Below the pieces are notes generated by a model. The model saw only the letters and a program-made list of their open reading frames with translations. It was not told where the DNA came from and searched no databases. The position numbers and the translations under genes were made by a program. This document shows, one piece after another, positions 36,595 through 46,026 of a DNA stretch of 64,000 nt. Position 1 is the stretch's first letter, and each line of letters begins with the position of its first letter. Source of the DNA: Frateuria soli (GTDB lineage: Bacteria > Pseudomonadota > Gammaproteobacteria > Xanthomonadales > Rhodanobacteraceae); NCBI RefSeq assembly GCF_021117385.1, contig NZ_CP088252.1, positions 3,113,501-3,177,500 on the forward strand. The letters run 5' to 3'.

Positions 36595-37796
36595 GAGATC
36601 TGCCTGTAGTGGTGTGCTCGTGCATGTCCTTGGCCGAAACGACCAGCGGAGGCGCGGCCAACGCCATCGGTGCCTGGGCAGAGTTGTGGCTAACGTTCGT
36701 TTGATGGGGGGCCGAATGAGGTTGCGTCGTCCACGCGATCGAAACCCGTTGCTTCACGGTCAGACTGCAGCGGCTCGGATCGGGGGATCCCCTGCGTGGG
36801 CAGGAGGAACGCGCTCGCGGGTTGCTCCCATCGCCGCGCGACCGATCCATGATCCGATGGCAACCAACCACCATATCGCCCAGTGGCGGCATCGACGGTG
36901 CCTGGAGCAAAGCTGAGCTTGTGTGGAAAGAAGTACAGCGAATTGATCTGGTTGACGGCATGCATGAGGGTGGCCTTTCGAGTACGAAACCGTTCAACAT
37001 TAGCGATGGGCGCCCGCAACTGGCCGATGATTTGGTGGTCGCTCGATCGACTTCGGCGCCAGGGTTAGTCGCCCTCGTTGCGATTAGGCGGCGACACCAG
37101 GGAACACTAGATCGACCGACCATGCCCAAGGGTCGGGCACGCATCGACGGCCACCTCTATTCGACGGTCTGGCCGAGGTGCCGCAAGAGGGCGATCTGCC
37201 GTTGGCGGGCTCTGACCTTTGCCGTTGCATCGCCATCATCAAGTCCGCCATTGCGGACACGCTCGCGGTGCTGCTGTTCCTGTCCAAGCTGGCGCTGGGC
37301 ACTGAGAAGGCGGGTGGCGATGAGCATGGCGCGTCCTCTCCGTTCACCCCGTTGCCATGCGAGCTGCTCATGACGGCCGTTTTTCGAGGACACGAGGGAT
37401 GAGCAAAACGCCCCGAAATAGGTTGGCTTGGACATGGCCGCGACCGCAGGAGGGCTGAACTCGGGCGAGTGGCTGCCCGGCGCTCGCGTGCAGGCGCGGC
37501 GTTGATCCACCGCAAGCATCATCCGGTGACGTCGGCTTGTCCGGTGACGATCTTCTCGGGCCGGCGGCGCCAGGCCCGCCTTCCGAAAGAGTCTCAAAAG
37601 AAACGCGACCAGCGAGCCATGCGCGCCAGGTAACGGGAATTGATAGCTTTGCATGATGCGGCCCTCTGGCCGCGGCGCACACAGGGCGCCAGGACACCTA
37701 CCATGCTCCTTGCGAGGTTACGTTTTGGTCGAGGCGGGCCGCATCGGCGAGACGTCGTGCGTCGCGGACAAGGCGCAAGCTGGCCCTTGTGCGCGT
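36595..37796. other. 1.2 kb without a recognisable gene
   Basis: Several overlapping open frames exist on both strands (for example a 109-codon minus-strand frame at 36690-37019), but none has a recognised motif or a convincing start. Base composition is intermediate. It is most likely degraded accessory DNA. Confidence 0.5.
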
Positions 37797-38981
37797 TTAC
37801 CCTTGCTCCACCACGCGGCAGCCCTTCAATTGCGCGGCGAAATCGACCAGGACACGGATGCCGCTGGCCTCCGCGTCGGCGCACCATCGCCTCAGTTCCT
37901 CCGCAAGCGTTGACATGTCCCTTCGGTTGCGCGCAGTGAGGTCGACCAGCCGGTCGCGGAAGTCACACACGTCGGACAGATAGCGTCGCGTACGCACCAT
38001 GGCGGCAAGCTCGGAGCGGGTGGCAGGATCCAGCCAGCGCCCGCCGCTGGCCAAGGCCCGCCGCAGACGCCGCAGGTGTCGTCTACCAACAGGCCGCTGC
38101 GCGAGGACCGGTGCGATCACTCCGGAAGCGTAGTCGTGCAGGATCCGCGCGTGTTGCAGCAGCAGCGCGCGCAGGGTTTCTTCGTCCGGCTCCTGGATGT
38201 GGGCACGGTAGCCGAGTCCAGACGCAACCCGTCGCACCTTCGCCAGCCCCAAGCGCTGCAACAGGCAAATGACCAACCATCCGCCGTCGAGCTCGAAGCG
38301 GCGCTGGGAAAACCTGGCCGACGCAGGGAACGCGTGGTGGTTGTTGTGCAGTTCCTCGCCGCCGATCAGCAGGCCCCACGGCACCAGATTGGCGGACGTA
38401 TCGGGCGTTTCGAAATTGCGGTAGCCCAACCAATGACCGAGGCCGTTGATCACGCCGGCGGCCCAGAAGGGTATCCAGGCCATCTGCAATGCCCACAGTG
38501 CCAGGCCGACCACGCCGAACAGGACGATGCTGATCGCCGCCAGAAGCGTCGGTCCCAGCCACGACCATCGTTCGTAAAGGTGGCGTTCGATCCAATCCTT
38601 GGGCGTACCCACCCCGTAAGTCGCCAAGTCGACCTCGTTGCCAGCCGCGGCCTTGTACAAGTCGACCCCGCGCCACAGGACGGTGCGAATGCCGTGGACC
38701 TGCGGGCTATGCGGGTCCTCGGCCGTCTCGCAGCGGGCGTGATGCTTGCGGTGCACGGCAACCCACTGCCGCGTCACCATGCCGGTGGACAACCAGCACC
38801 AGGCGCGGAAAAGATGCGCGACGGCGGGATGGAACTGCACGCCGCGATGTGCCTGGCTGCGGTGCAGATAGAGGGTCACCGCGACGATGGTTCCCTGCGT
38901 GGTGGCAAGGAAGTAGAGGATCCAGCCACCCCATGAGGCCCCCGTCAGTCCGCGTGCTGCAAAGGAAAGAAGGTCCGGCAT
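37797..38981 (-). CDS. membrane fatty-acid desaturase (DesA-type)
   Basis: A 394-residue acyl desaturase with the three histidine boxes of the di-iron centre: HRSQAH (His40-45), HRKHH (His77-81) and ELHNNHHAFP near residue 215. Hydrophobic pairs lie between the boxes. The C-terminal 120 residues are helical and basic, as in Pseudomonas DesA-like phospholipid desaturases of about 394 residues. It introduces double bases in acyl chains and so alters membrane fluidity. Divergent from nhaA across a 228-base gap. Confidence 0.92.
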   Translation of the reverse strand: MPDLLSFAARGLTGASWGGWILYFLATTQGTIVAVTLYLHRSQAHRGVQFHPAVAHLFRAWCWLSTGMVTRQWVAVHRKHHARCETAEDPHSPQVHGIRTVLWRGVDLYKAAAGNEVDLATYGVGTPKDWIERHLYERWSWLGPTLLAAISIVLFGVVGLALWALQMAWIPFWAAGVINGLGHWLGYRNFETPDTSANLVPWGLLIGGEELHNNHHAFPASARFSQRRFELDGGWLVICLLQRLGLAKVRRVASGLGYRAHIQEPDEETLRALLLQHARILHDYASGVIAPVLAQRPVGRRHLRRLRRALASGGRWLDPATRSELAAMVRTRRYLSDVCDFRDRLVDLTARNRRDMSTLAEELRRWCADAEASGIRVLVDFAAQLKGCRVVEQG

Positions 38982-39209
38982 CGTGGGTCACCCCGCAGGA
39001 AACGATTCCTATGTAGCGCGTGACAGCGAAGGCTGAAGCCAAGGGCGCGTGAAGTCCTTTTTCCTTTGGCGTCACCCTTGGGGCTCGAACATGGCGGGCG
39101 GATGCGAGCCCACCGGCAACCGACGGCTCCGTCCAACGAGTTCAACGACGGACCCGCTGCGGTTGGAAAGACTCCAGCGCACGGGTGACACCCCGATGGA
39201 AGCAGGCAT

Positions 39210-40565
39210 GTGAATAAGAAGCACCAGCCGACGTGGCCGACCCGGTTGCCGAAGGAATGGATCGACTGGCTGACTCGTCCGTTCTCGCGCTTCATGCGCG
39301 TGGAAGCCGGCGCCGGCGCCATGTTGCTGCTCGCCACCGTCGCCGCCCTGGTGCTGTCCAACTCGCCCGCGGCACGACATGTCGACGCGTTCTGGGCAAC
39401 GCCGATGGGCCTGCGATGGGGTGCCATCGAACTGATCCGCCCGCTCCGTGGCTGGATCAATGACGCGCTGATGACCCTGTTCTTCTTCCTCGTGGCACTG
39501 GAGCTGAAACGCGAGCTGGTGCTTGGCGAGCTGCGCAAACCTCGCGTGGCGGCCTTGTCGATCGCCGGCGCATTGGGCGGCATGCTGGTACCTGCCGGTC
39601 TCTACCTGCTGCTGCAATCGGGCCGTCCCGGGGCTGCAGGCTGGGGTACCGTCATGGCGACGGACACCGCGTTCGTGAGCGGTTGCCTGGCGTTGCTCGG
39701 CGAGCGCATCCCCAAGCGGTTGCGTGTCTTCATGCTCTCGCTCGCGATCGTCGACGACATCGGCGCGGTGCTGGTGGTCGCGATCGGCTACAGCCATGCG
39801 ATCGCCTGGCTACCGCTTGCGCTGGCCGCGCTTGGCCTGGTGGTGATACGCGCGCTGGCGTGGGCGGGGTTGCGCAGCCTTCCGCTCTACTTCATGGTCG
39901 GCGCCATGGTCTGGATCGCCGTGGACGCCTCTGGCGTGCACGCGACGGTCGCCGGCGTCATCCTCGGCCTCATGACCCCGGCCCGCCCGTGGGTCAGTGC
40001 CGATCGCCTGTACGCCATATTGCGTCAAGTGGTTGCCCACCCCGCCGCCGAGCGCGGCAGCGGCGCGACCCGCGACCGGGAGACCTTACAGGTGGCCGAG
40101 ATCGCCGCACGCGAGACGCTCTCCCCCGTCGAGCGGCTCGAGCTTGGCCTGCACCCGTGGGTAGCGTTCCTGATCATGCCGCTTTTTGCCTTCGCCAACG
40201 CCGGACTGTCACTCTCGTCGGAGCATCTCGGTGGGCCGATTGCCTGGGCCGTGTTCGTCGGCTTTGCCGTGGGCAAGCCGATGGGGGTGTTCGCATTCAG
40301 CTGGCTGGCCGTGCGATTGGGTATCGCCACGCGTCCCCCGGATCTTGACTGGCGCATGCTCGCCGGTGGTGGCCTGCTAGCGGGGATCGGGTTCACGATG
40401 GCGATGTTCATCGCCAACCTGGCCTTCAAGGAGAGCGAGCTTGCCAGTGCCAAGCTGGGAATATTTCTCGCATCGGGCTGCTCCGGACTCGCGGGCTTGG
40501 TGCTGCTGTGGACATCCAAGGACGTCGCCGGCAAAGGCCAACCCGCCGCGGAGTCGAGCTCATGA
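39210..40565 (+). CDS. nhaA: Na+/H+ antiporter NhaA
   Basis: A 451-residue sodium/proton antiporter with about twelve membrane helices. The ion-binding residues are present: TDT at 151-153 in VMATDTAFVSG and the Asp182-Asp183 pair in LAIVDDIGAVLVV. GSR-type loops and the C-terminal LLAGIGFTMAMFIANLAF are conserved. The start is GTG at 39210, preceded by GGAAG; an overlapping ATG at 39208 is followed at once by a stop. It exchanges Na+ for H+ during salt or alkaline stress. It sits in the accessory segment, unlike the usual chromosomal nhaA-nhaR pair. Confidence 0.95.
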   Translation: MNKKHQPTWPTRLPKEWIDWLTRPFSRFMRVEAGAGAMLLLATVAALVLSNSPAARHVDAFWATPMGLRWGAIELIRPLRGWINDALMTLFFFLVALELKRELVLGELRKPRVAALSIAGALGGMLVPAGLYLLLQSGRPGAAGWGTVMATDTAFVSGCLALLGERIPKRLRVFMLSLAIVDDIGAVLVVAIGYSHAIAWLPLALAALGLVVIRALAWAGLRSLPLYFMVGAMVWIAVDASGVHATVAGVILGLMTPARPWVSADRLYAILRQVVAHPAAERGSGATRDRETLQVAEIAARETLSPVERLELGLHPWVAFLIMPLFAFANAGLSLSSEHLGGPIAWAVFVGFAVGKPMGVFAFSWLAVRLGIATRPPDLDWRMLAGGGLLAGIGFTMAMFIANLAFKESELASAKLGIFLASGCSGLAGLVLLWTSKDVAGKGQPAAESSS

Positions 40566-40799
40566 TCCCGTGATCCAAGAGGGTGCAGGCCGGCCTGTCC
40601 CGGCCACTCGCGCCTGTTCCATAGGAAAAGCACAACCGGTCGGCATGCATTGCGCGCTGTCGATCCGACGCTGCTTCGCGCCGCACCGCGGCGTAAGCTA
40701 CCTGTTGCCCGCCCCTTCGCCAGCGTCGTCAGGCAGAGGTCCGGACAGGATGGCATGAGCCGCTCGCCGGCCCGTATCCCAACGCTGCGAGGGCATACC

Positions 40800-41933
40800 G
40801 TGAAACTGTCGACCTTCATCCGGTGCCACATCGAGGCCATCCTCGCGCAGTGGGATACCTTCGCGCGGGACAACAGCCCCCAGCCGCACCTGCTTTCCCA
40901 CGAGGAACTGCGGGACCATGCGCGGGAGATGCTGATGGAAATCGCCGCCGACATGGAGGCCAGGCAAACGGACCGCGAGCAACAGCGCAAGTCCGAGGGG
41001 CATGGGGCATCGGGCCATGAGGGGCGCGCGGCAACTGAACACGGAAAAGGCCGACAGCTGCATAAGTACACCCTGTTGCAGGTGAGCGCGGAGTTCCGTT
41101 CGCTAAGGGCCACCGTGCTGCGGCTGTGGGAACCCTATCTCGAACATGCCGATGCCGACGCACTGCACGAGGTCATCCGTTTCAACGAGGGCATCGACCA
41201 GGCGTTGGCCGAATCGATCATCGGGTGGGCCAGGCACACGGGTGAAACGCGGGACCTGTTCCTGGCCGTGCTCGGCCACGACCTGCGCTCTCCACTGGCC
41301 AGCATCGCCCTGGCCGGCGACATGCTTGCGGGACCGGCACTGCCGCCTGAACGCCTCGCCAAGGTGGCGTTCACCGTGACCCGTGCCACCCGGATCATGT
41401 CGGACATGATCAACGACCTGATGGGTTTTGCCAGCACCCAGCTCGGCGGAGACATACCCCAGCATCCAGTGCCGTGCGATCTGCTGGCACCGCTCAACGA
41501 CGCCATCGCCGATGCGACCGCCACCTATCCGGGCGCCCGCTTCCAGTTGCACGCGCCCGCTACGTTGATTGGCCGCTACGATCGGGGGCGCCTGTACCAG
41601 ATGTTCCTAAACCTGCTGGTCAACGCGGCGCGCCATGGCGCGGAGGGCTGTCCGGTTCTCGTCGAGGCCGGCACGCGATCCACCGACCATGTGGTGAGCG
41701 TCACCAACAAGGGCGAACCGATACCCCCGCAGGCACTGGAGTCGATCTTCCAGCCGCTGGTGCAACTGACGGAGGAAGACCACGTCACTCGTCCACCCAC
41801 CAGCCTGGGCCTGGGCCTGTTCATTGCCCGCAAGATTGCCGAAGGGCACGGCGGTGGCATCCAGGTGGCGTCGAACCAGTCCGATGGCACCCGGTTCACC
41901 GTCACGCTGCCGACCAAGGAATCGGATGCATGA
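40800..41933 (+). CDS. orphan histidine kinase with RsbRD-like N terminus
   Basis: A kinase of 377 residues from the GTG at 40800, which follows GAGGG; ATG at 40755 would add 15 residues. There is no membrane helix. Residues 1-150 are helical and resemble an RsbRD N-terminal sensor region (FIRCHIEAILAQWDTFARDN). The phospho-acceptor is His in LFLAVLGHDLRSPLASIAL. The ATPase domain has QMFLNLLVNAARHGAEG and SLGLGLFIARKIAEGHGGGI. No response regulator is adjacent. It is downstream of nhaA in the same direction. Confidence 0.88.
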   Translation: MKLSTFIRCHIEAILAQWDTFARDNSPQPHLLSHEELRDHAREMLMEIAADMEARQTDREQQRKSEGHGASGHEGRAATEHGKGRQLHKYTLLQVSAEFRSLRATVLRLWEPYLEHADADALHEVIRFNEGIDQALAESIIGWARHTGETRDLFLAVLGHDLRSPLASIALAGDMLAGPALPPERLAKVAFTVTRATRIMSDMINDLMGFASTQLGGDIPQHPVPCDLLAPLNDAIADATATYPGARFQLHAPATLIGRYDRGRLYQMFLNLLVNAARHGAEGCPVLVEAGTRSTDHVVSVTNKGEPIPPQALESIFQPLVQLTEEDHVTRPPTSLGLGLFIARKIAEGHGGGIQVASNQSDGTRFTVTLPTKESDA

Positions 41934-42330
41934 CCTGTCTACCGCGCCTTCGCCGAATGGATTGACAGGGACGGCGGTCGGTTGACCATCCAGGCAATTC
42001 CAGCTGTTGCTCGACCTTCATCGGGACACCATAAACCGGTGCCGAGTAAGGGCGTCGAGCCTTGTAGAGGCGCTCAATCGAAGACGTTGATCTTGGGTCC
42101 GGCACGGCAAAATGGGTTGCGGTCTTTTTGGGTGTCAGGTCCATCCTGAGTTTGGCGTCTCCTGCTTGAGCCGGGCAAAGTCAGGCCGGCTCGCCCTTCA
42201 TCCATCCTGGCCCAGGGAGGCGTGCTCAGGTCGAAAGGGGGTGCGTGCGCCGAGGTGGACATCCTTGCTACCGGGTGTCGGTGACATAGGCCGAGCGCGA
42301 GATCGTGATGCCTCTGAGGCGACTTCGCGC
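41934..42330. other. about 400 bases without a recognised gene
   Basis: An 80-codon minus-strand frame (41902-42144, starting MDLTPKKTATHFAVPDP) is open but unlike any known family and overlaps the kinase gene. Nothing else is convincing. Confidence 0.4.
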
Positions 42331-42696
42331 TCAAGTCCCCGATTTGGCCCGTGCGTAACGGAGGGCGTCGCTCAGATTGTCGTAGCGGTATTCGCCGTAG
42401 CAGAACTTCGCGGAGTCGACTCGGGTTATGCCCAAGATGTCCATCTCTTTTTGTTCCGCAGCCGAGACCGCTTGTCCGGCTCGTGCATGGATGCGTTCTG
42501 CGTGCCCGTCCCGACCGCTCAATTGACTCAGCAACGTGCGGTACAAGTCAACGGCCTGATGGGCTATTGCCGCGTTGGTGGCGGAAGGAAGCGTAGAGCC
42601 ACGAGCGATCAGTGCCGCCGCTAGCGTAGCCGCGGAGTGTTTGTCGGATGGATCCCCGTCGTCGTTTTTGCGGCACCATTCGTTAGCCATTTGCAT
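42331..42696 (-). CDS. hypothetical protein
   Basis: A 121-residue, mostly helical protein (MQMANEWCRKNDDGDPSDK, then AAIAHQAVDLYRTLLSQLSG, then EMDILGITRVDSAKFCYGEY). The frame extends further upstream but that part is low-complexity and unlike protein. GGTGGA lies immediately before the ATG at 42696. No family is recognised. Confidence 0.5.
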   Translation of the reverse strand: MQMANEWCRKNDDGDPSDKHSAATLAAALIARGSTLPSATNAAIAHQAVDLYRTLLSQLSGRDGHAERIHARAGQAVSAAEQKEMDILGITRVDSAKFCYGEYRYDNLSDALRYARAKSGT

Positions 42697-43381
42697 TCCA
42701 CCATGGGTATTCGATGCATCATCGATGTGTTTTTTTGTCGGCACTTCGATCTGCGGTTGCGTAGCTGATTCCGGTCCGCCGGCATCGGTCGGCCCTCGTT
42801 TTCGGCAACCGATGACCACGTTACTGACCACGCCATTCGCAAGTCGGAGGGAGGGCGAGAAAGCGAACAGCACGAAGGGGTAAATGGACGGTGCGCGGTC
42901 GCATGTGACCACTTCGTGACCCCGCAAGGCTGCGTTTACTACAGCAGCCTGGACTGCCTGAGGCGGTCCTGCGGATTGCACCCGGCAGAGCTTGAGAGCA
43001 GGCCCAGCTGCAGTTCGGTCACAGGGCGCCGTCAAGCCGCCGCGACGTCGAGCGCCTGTTCGAGCCGCAGCGCCGCGAGGTGTGCGGAACCGATCGGCAA
43101 GCCCCGAGGGGCGATGGTCGTCGATCGCCGTCATTCGGGTGTCGATGCTAGATATCGTCGAAACTGGCAGACGACCCGGCGTCGTTCAACTGGTAACGCC
43201 TTACAGTGCGGCTCAGAAATCCTGCCGGCACTTAAGCCGTTGGTGGGGAGCTGACGTCCGCTTCCGGCCAAAAGCAGTCGTCGCCGGCATTCGCCAGACT
43301 TCGCCCTGATCAGCATTGGTTTCCATCAACCCGAGGGCCGGCATCCTGCGCTTGGGAAACAGCCCGCGCGTCCGCTTGTCC
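42697..43381. other. 680 bases without a recognised gene
   Basis: It contains a dispersed repeat near 43248-43284 (GACGTCCGCTTCCGGCCAAA) that gives a GADVRFRPKAV peptide, known as a repeat-derived artefact in many genomes. No supported gene was found on either strand. Confidence 0.5.
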
Positions 43382-44227
43382 TCAGGCGGCTGTCGGCCAC
43401 TGTTCGATAGCCTCCAGAAATCGGTCGATGCCGCCGTTGCGCATGGAGAGACAGCGCGCAATAGGCATATCAATGCCCGTCTCAGCGATGCGTTGGTGCA
43501 GCGCGTTGACCCGGCGTTCCCAAGCCTTGTCCAGCAGCACGAGGTCACAGTAGTCCACGGCATCGACTGCGTGCATAAGGTCGATCACTTCGTTGGCGGT
43601 GACCGATGCTTTGGTGTCAAGCACGAGTTCCCGCAGCAGCTCCCCGGAAATGATTTGCTGGCGCGTGCGCCCATCGTCAGGCTGCGCGGCCTTCGCCTTG
43701 CGTCTATAGGATTTCATCTGCCGGTGTTGGACGAGCGAAGCGACGAGTTTTGACGTCACCTCGTCCAGCGTCTCCACCATGCGATCGCGGTTCTCGTGGA
43801 CCACCTGGAACATACCCTGGAACGTCTCCGGGAAGGATTGGGTTTGGGCCCACTTGCGCGAGAAGTAGTCCATGTTCCGGCGGTCGGCCGGAGGGAGTGA
43901 TTGCCTCGCTGGATTGGTCTCGCCGCGCTTCACCCGCGCATCTGAGGGTTCCGATAGGAACAGGTATACATGCGGCACCACCTGCGCCAGCAACCGCTCG
44001 GCCCGTTCGGTGTGGCGCGGGTCGGCAAAGCGGGCGAACTCACCCATGGACACCGCCGCCAGGAGCCAGGTGCCGTTGCGCGCCTTTAGGCCATGGGCAA
44101 ACCGGGCTGACCGCTCGTCGCTTTCGGCGATAGCGCGGATTGCGAACGTGTCCAGGTAGACGGCCGGGCGGTCGAACCGCTGCGTCCACACTACGTCATC
44201 GCCGTTGAAAGCGAACGAGATCGGCAT
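43382..44227 (-). CDS. PIN-like domain protein
   Basis: A 281-residue soluble protein. The pattern fits a PIN-like nuclease: Asp26 in VYLDTFAIRAIAE, Glu63 in AAVSMGEFARFAD, and a late acidic cluster in VIDLMHAVDAVDYCDLVLLDKAWERRV. A long helical insertion, rich in Arg and Lys, separates the second and third motifs, making it about twice the length of a VapC toxin. It is divergent from a coupled gene pair at 44357. No VapB-like antitoxin is adjacent. It may act as an RNase in a defence or toxin system; this is inference. Confidence 0.6.
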   Translation of the reverse strand: MPISFAFNGDDVVWTQRFDRPAVYLDTFAIRAIAESDERSARFAHGLKARNGTWLLAAVSMGEFARFADPRHTERAERLLAQVVPHVYLFLSEPSDARVKRGETNPARQSLPPADRRNMDYFSRKWAQTQSFPETFQGMFQVVHENRDRMVETLDEVTSKLVASLVQHRQMKSYRRKAKAAQPDDGRTRQQIISGELLRELVLDTKASVTANEVIDLMHAVDAVDYCDLVLLDKAWERRVNALHQRIAETGIDMPIARCLSMRNGGIDRFLEAIEQWPTAA

Positions 44228-44356
44228 CCGTTACTACCTAGAGGTGATTGCGACTGTTCTTTGCAGCCAGGTTATCGGGCGAGGCCAAGTACCGAAGCCC
44301 TCTGGGACTGAGTTGGGCATGGCCTACTACCTAATAGCACACCGGGCCAGACCGGG

Positions 44357-45184
44357 ATGAGCGCAGCTCTCGGCTACGATACGGCCATGGCCGTCCCCAC
44401 AACAATCGCCCAGGTCCCCGCCAACCTGCTGTCGCTGCACCAGGGTGAAGAAGAGTTGCGCCAGCGCGCTGTGCGTCTGGTCGAAGGCAACCCGGATCTG
44501 GCTGACCATTTGGACTTGGCCGAACGTGCCATGGACGTTATGGACATGCTGCGCCAGCACTACCAAGCCGATGACGACGAACGCGCCATTAGCCATCTCG
44601 GAATTCGCGCGTTCAATGGCTTTGCCACCGCGTGGAAGCTCGTGGCTTCGGGTTACTACCAGGCGGCCACGCTCATCTTGCGCGACATCGTGGAGACGAC
44701 CAATTTGGTTAACGCCTTCCACGTGGACCGCGCTCTCATTGAGAAGTGGCGTAAAGCGGACCGACGAACGCTCAAGCGGGATTTCGGCCCCGCTGCCATC
44801 CGCAAAACCCTCGACGACGCCGCAGGCCTGGGTAAAAGCCGACGCGAGGATATCTACATCAAGTTCTCTACGCTGGCCGGCCACCCCACGCTTGATGGTT
44901 TCGCCATGCTGCGCCCCGCAGGCATGGATGCACACATTGGCCCTTTCTCGGACCTCACCGCGCTGCGCGCGGTGATGGAGGAGATGGGCATGCTGGCCCC
45001 ACAGGCAGGGTTTGCGTTTTGCCTCTACCTGGATGAATCAATTGACGCGTGCAGACAGGTCACGCACCGCTTCTTGACAGGCGCGATGGACTATTCGGGC
45101 AAATACCTGGGCAGAGCTTACTCGACTGCAGAACGCGCGGAAGTCGATCGACTGTTCGCACACTCACCTTTTGAGGCGCGGTGA
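44357..45184 (+). CDS. helical protein of unknown function (DUF5677-like)
   Basis: A 275-residue protein, almost wholly alpha-helical and without membrane segments. The stretch WKLVASGYYQAATLILRDIVETTNLV resembles the central helices of DUF5677-type proteins (quoted by its ends: WKLVASGYYQ, LRDIVETTNLV). DIYIKFSTLAGHPT carries a conserved-looking Ser/His pair. Starts at 44357 and 44387 are both possible; neither has a strong ribosome site. The stop overlaps the next gene's start (GTGATG), so the pair is coupled. Divergent from the PIN-like gene. Confidence 0.6.
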   Translation: MSAALGYDTAMAVPTTIAQVPANLLSLHQGEEELRQRAVRLVEGNPDLADHLDLAERAMDVMDMLRQHYQADDDERAISHLGIRAFNGFATAWKLVASGYYQAATLILRDIVETTNLVNAFHVDRALIEKWRKADRRTLKRDFGPAAIRKTLDDAAGLGKSRREDIYIKFSTLAGHPTLDGFAMLRPAGMDAHIGPFSDLTALRAVMEEMGMLAPQAGFAFCLYLDESIDACRQVTHRFLTGAMDYSGKYLGRAYSTAERAEVDRLFAHSPFEAR

Positions 45185-45805
45185 TGAGATGGGGCTTGAC
45201 AGAACTTCGGCAACACGTCGAGCGACTGTTTGGCGAAAGCCAGTTGCGCACCGTCAACCAATGCTTACGGACCATCGGTGATCGGCGCGAGTTCAGTCGC
45301 TATCACTTCAACGAAGCGAAAGGCCGGATGGAGGACGTCCTCTATGGACGTGAAGACTTTGAGCTGACGGCCGCGCTTTTGGGAGTATGCACGCGGTTGT
45401 CGACAATATGGTGCACTTTGTGTACTACGCACTGGGAGCCAATCTGGGAGCGACCACCAGATACGAAGGGAGCGCGACATCACCTGGTCGAACGTGAGCA
45501 AGGTGCTCAGTGGCGGACCCATCAAGGATGGGCTGAGCGCCTTGTTGGACGATCCAGGCTTCACCTATCTGGCGGCGCTGAGCAACCACTCCAAGCACCG
45601 TTCGATCATCGAGGTGTCCTATTCGGTGAACTTCGAGTCTGATGTAGTCGAACACGGCCTTCAATTCTCCTCCTTCAGCTACGACGGGGTGGACCACCCC
45701 GCCAAGTGGGTTCGCCCCACGCTGATCAACGAGTATCAGCGAAAAGAGGGCCTACTACTGACCATCGGTAACGCGGTGAACGACTTGCTCCGCGACCGGC
45801 CTTGA
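45181..45805 (+). pseudogene. frameshifted partner gene of the helical protein
   Basis: Three consecutive frames are needed for one protein: ELRQHVERLFGESQLRTVNQ to FELTAALLG, then MHAVVDNMVHFVYYALGANLG to TRYE, then RDITWSNVSKVLSGGPIKDG to the stop at 45805. The breaks lie near 45384 and 45470, each consistent with loss of one base. The end carries YLAALSNHSKHRSIIEVSYS, a helical signature with an N-x2-KH-R motif reminiscent of HEPN-like proteins. It is either a genuine pseudogene or carries two sequencing errors. Confidence 0.7.
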
Positions 45806-46026
45806 GCCCCACCGTCAGGGGCGCAGAGCGTTGCTCGACCGTCTGCTCTGGGTCGACAGCTGCCTCCGCGGCGTGCCGGTCGGCGTCCGGCAAGATGCAG
45901 ACCACCCGGGTCGCCTATACCTCGTTGCGAGGCCATTCTTCGTGCACAGGCTGGTGGGTTGCCCGGTGCTTCCCGGGCTGTTACAACGCCAGCATGCTCG
46001 CGAAAGCGACTTGCAGAGGCTCAACC

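Noticed and set aside
43248..43284. Short peptide GADVRFRPKAV as part of a gene
   Set aside because: It derives from a dispersed repeat that is mistranslated in many genomes and has no supporting start or family.
42992..43309. 105-codon plus-strand frame
   Set aside because: No motif, weak start, and it ends in the repeat-derived peptide.
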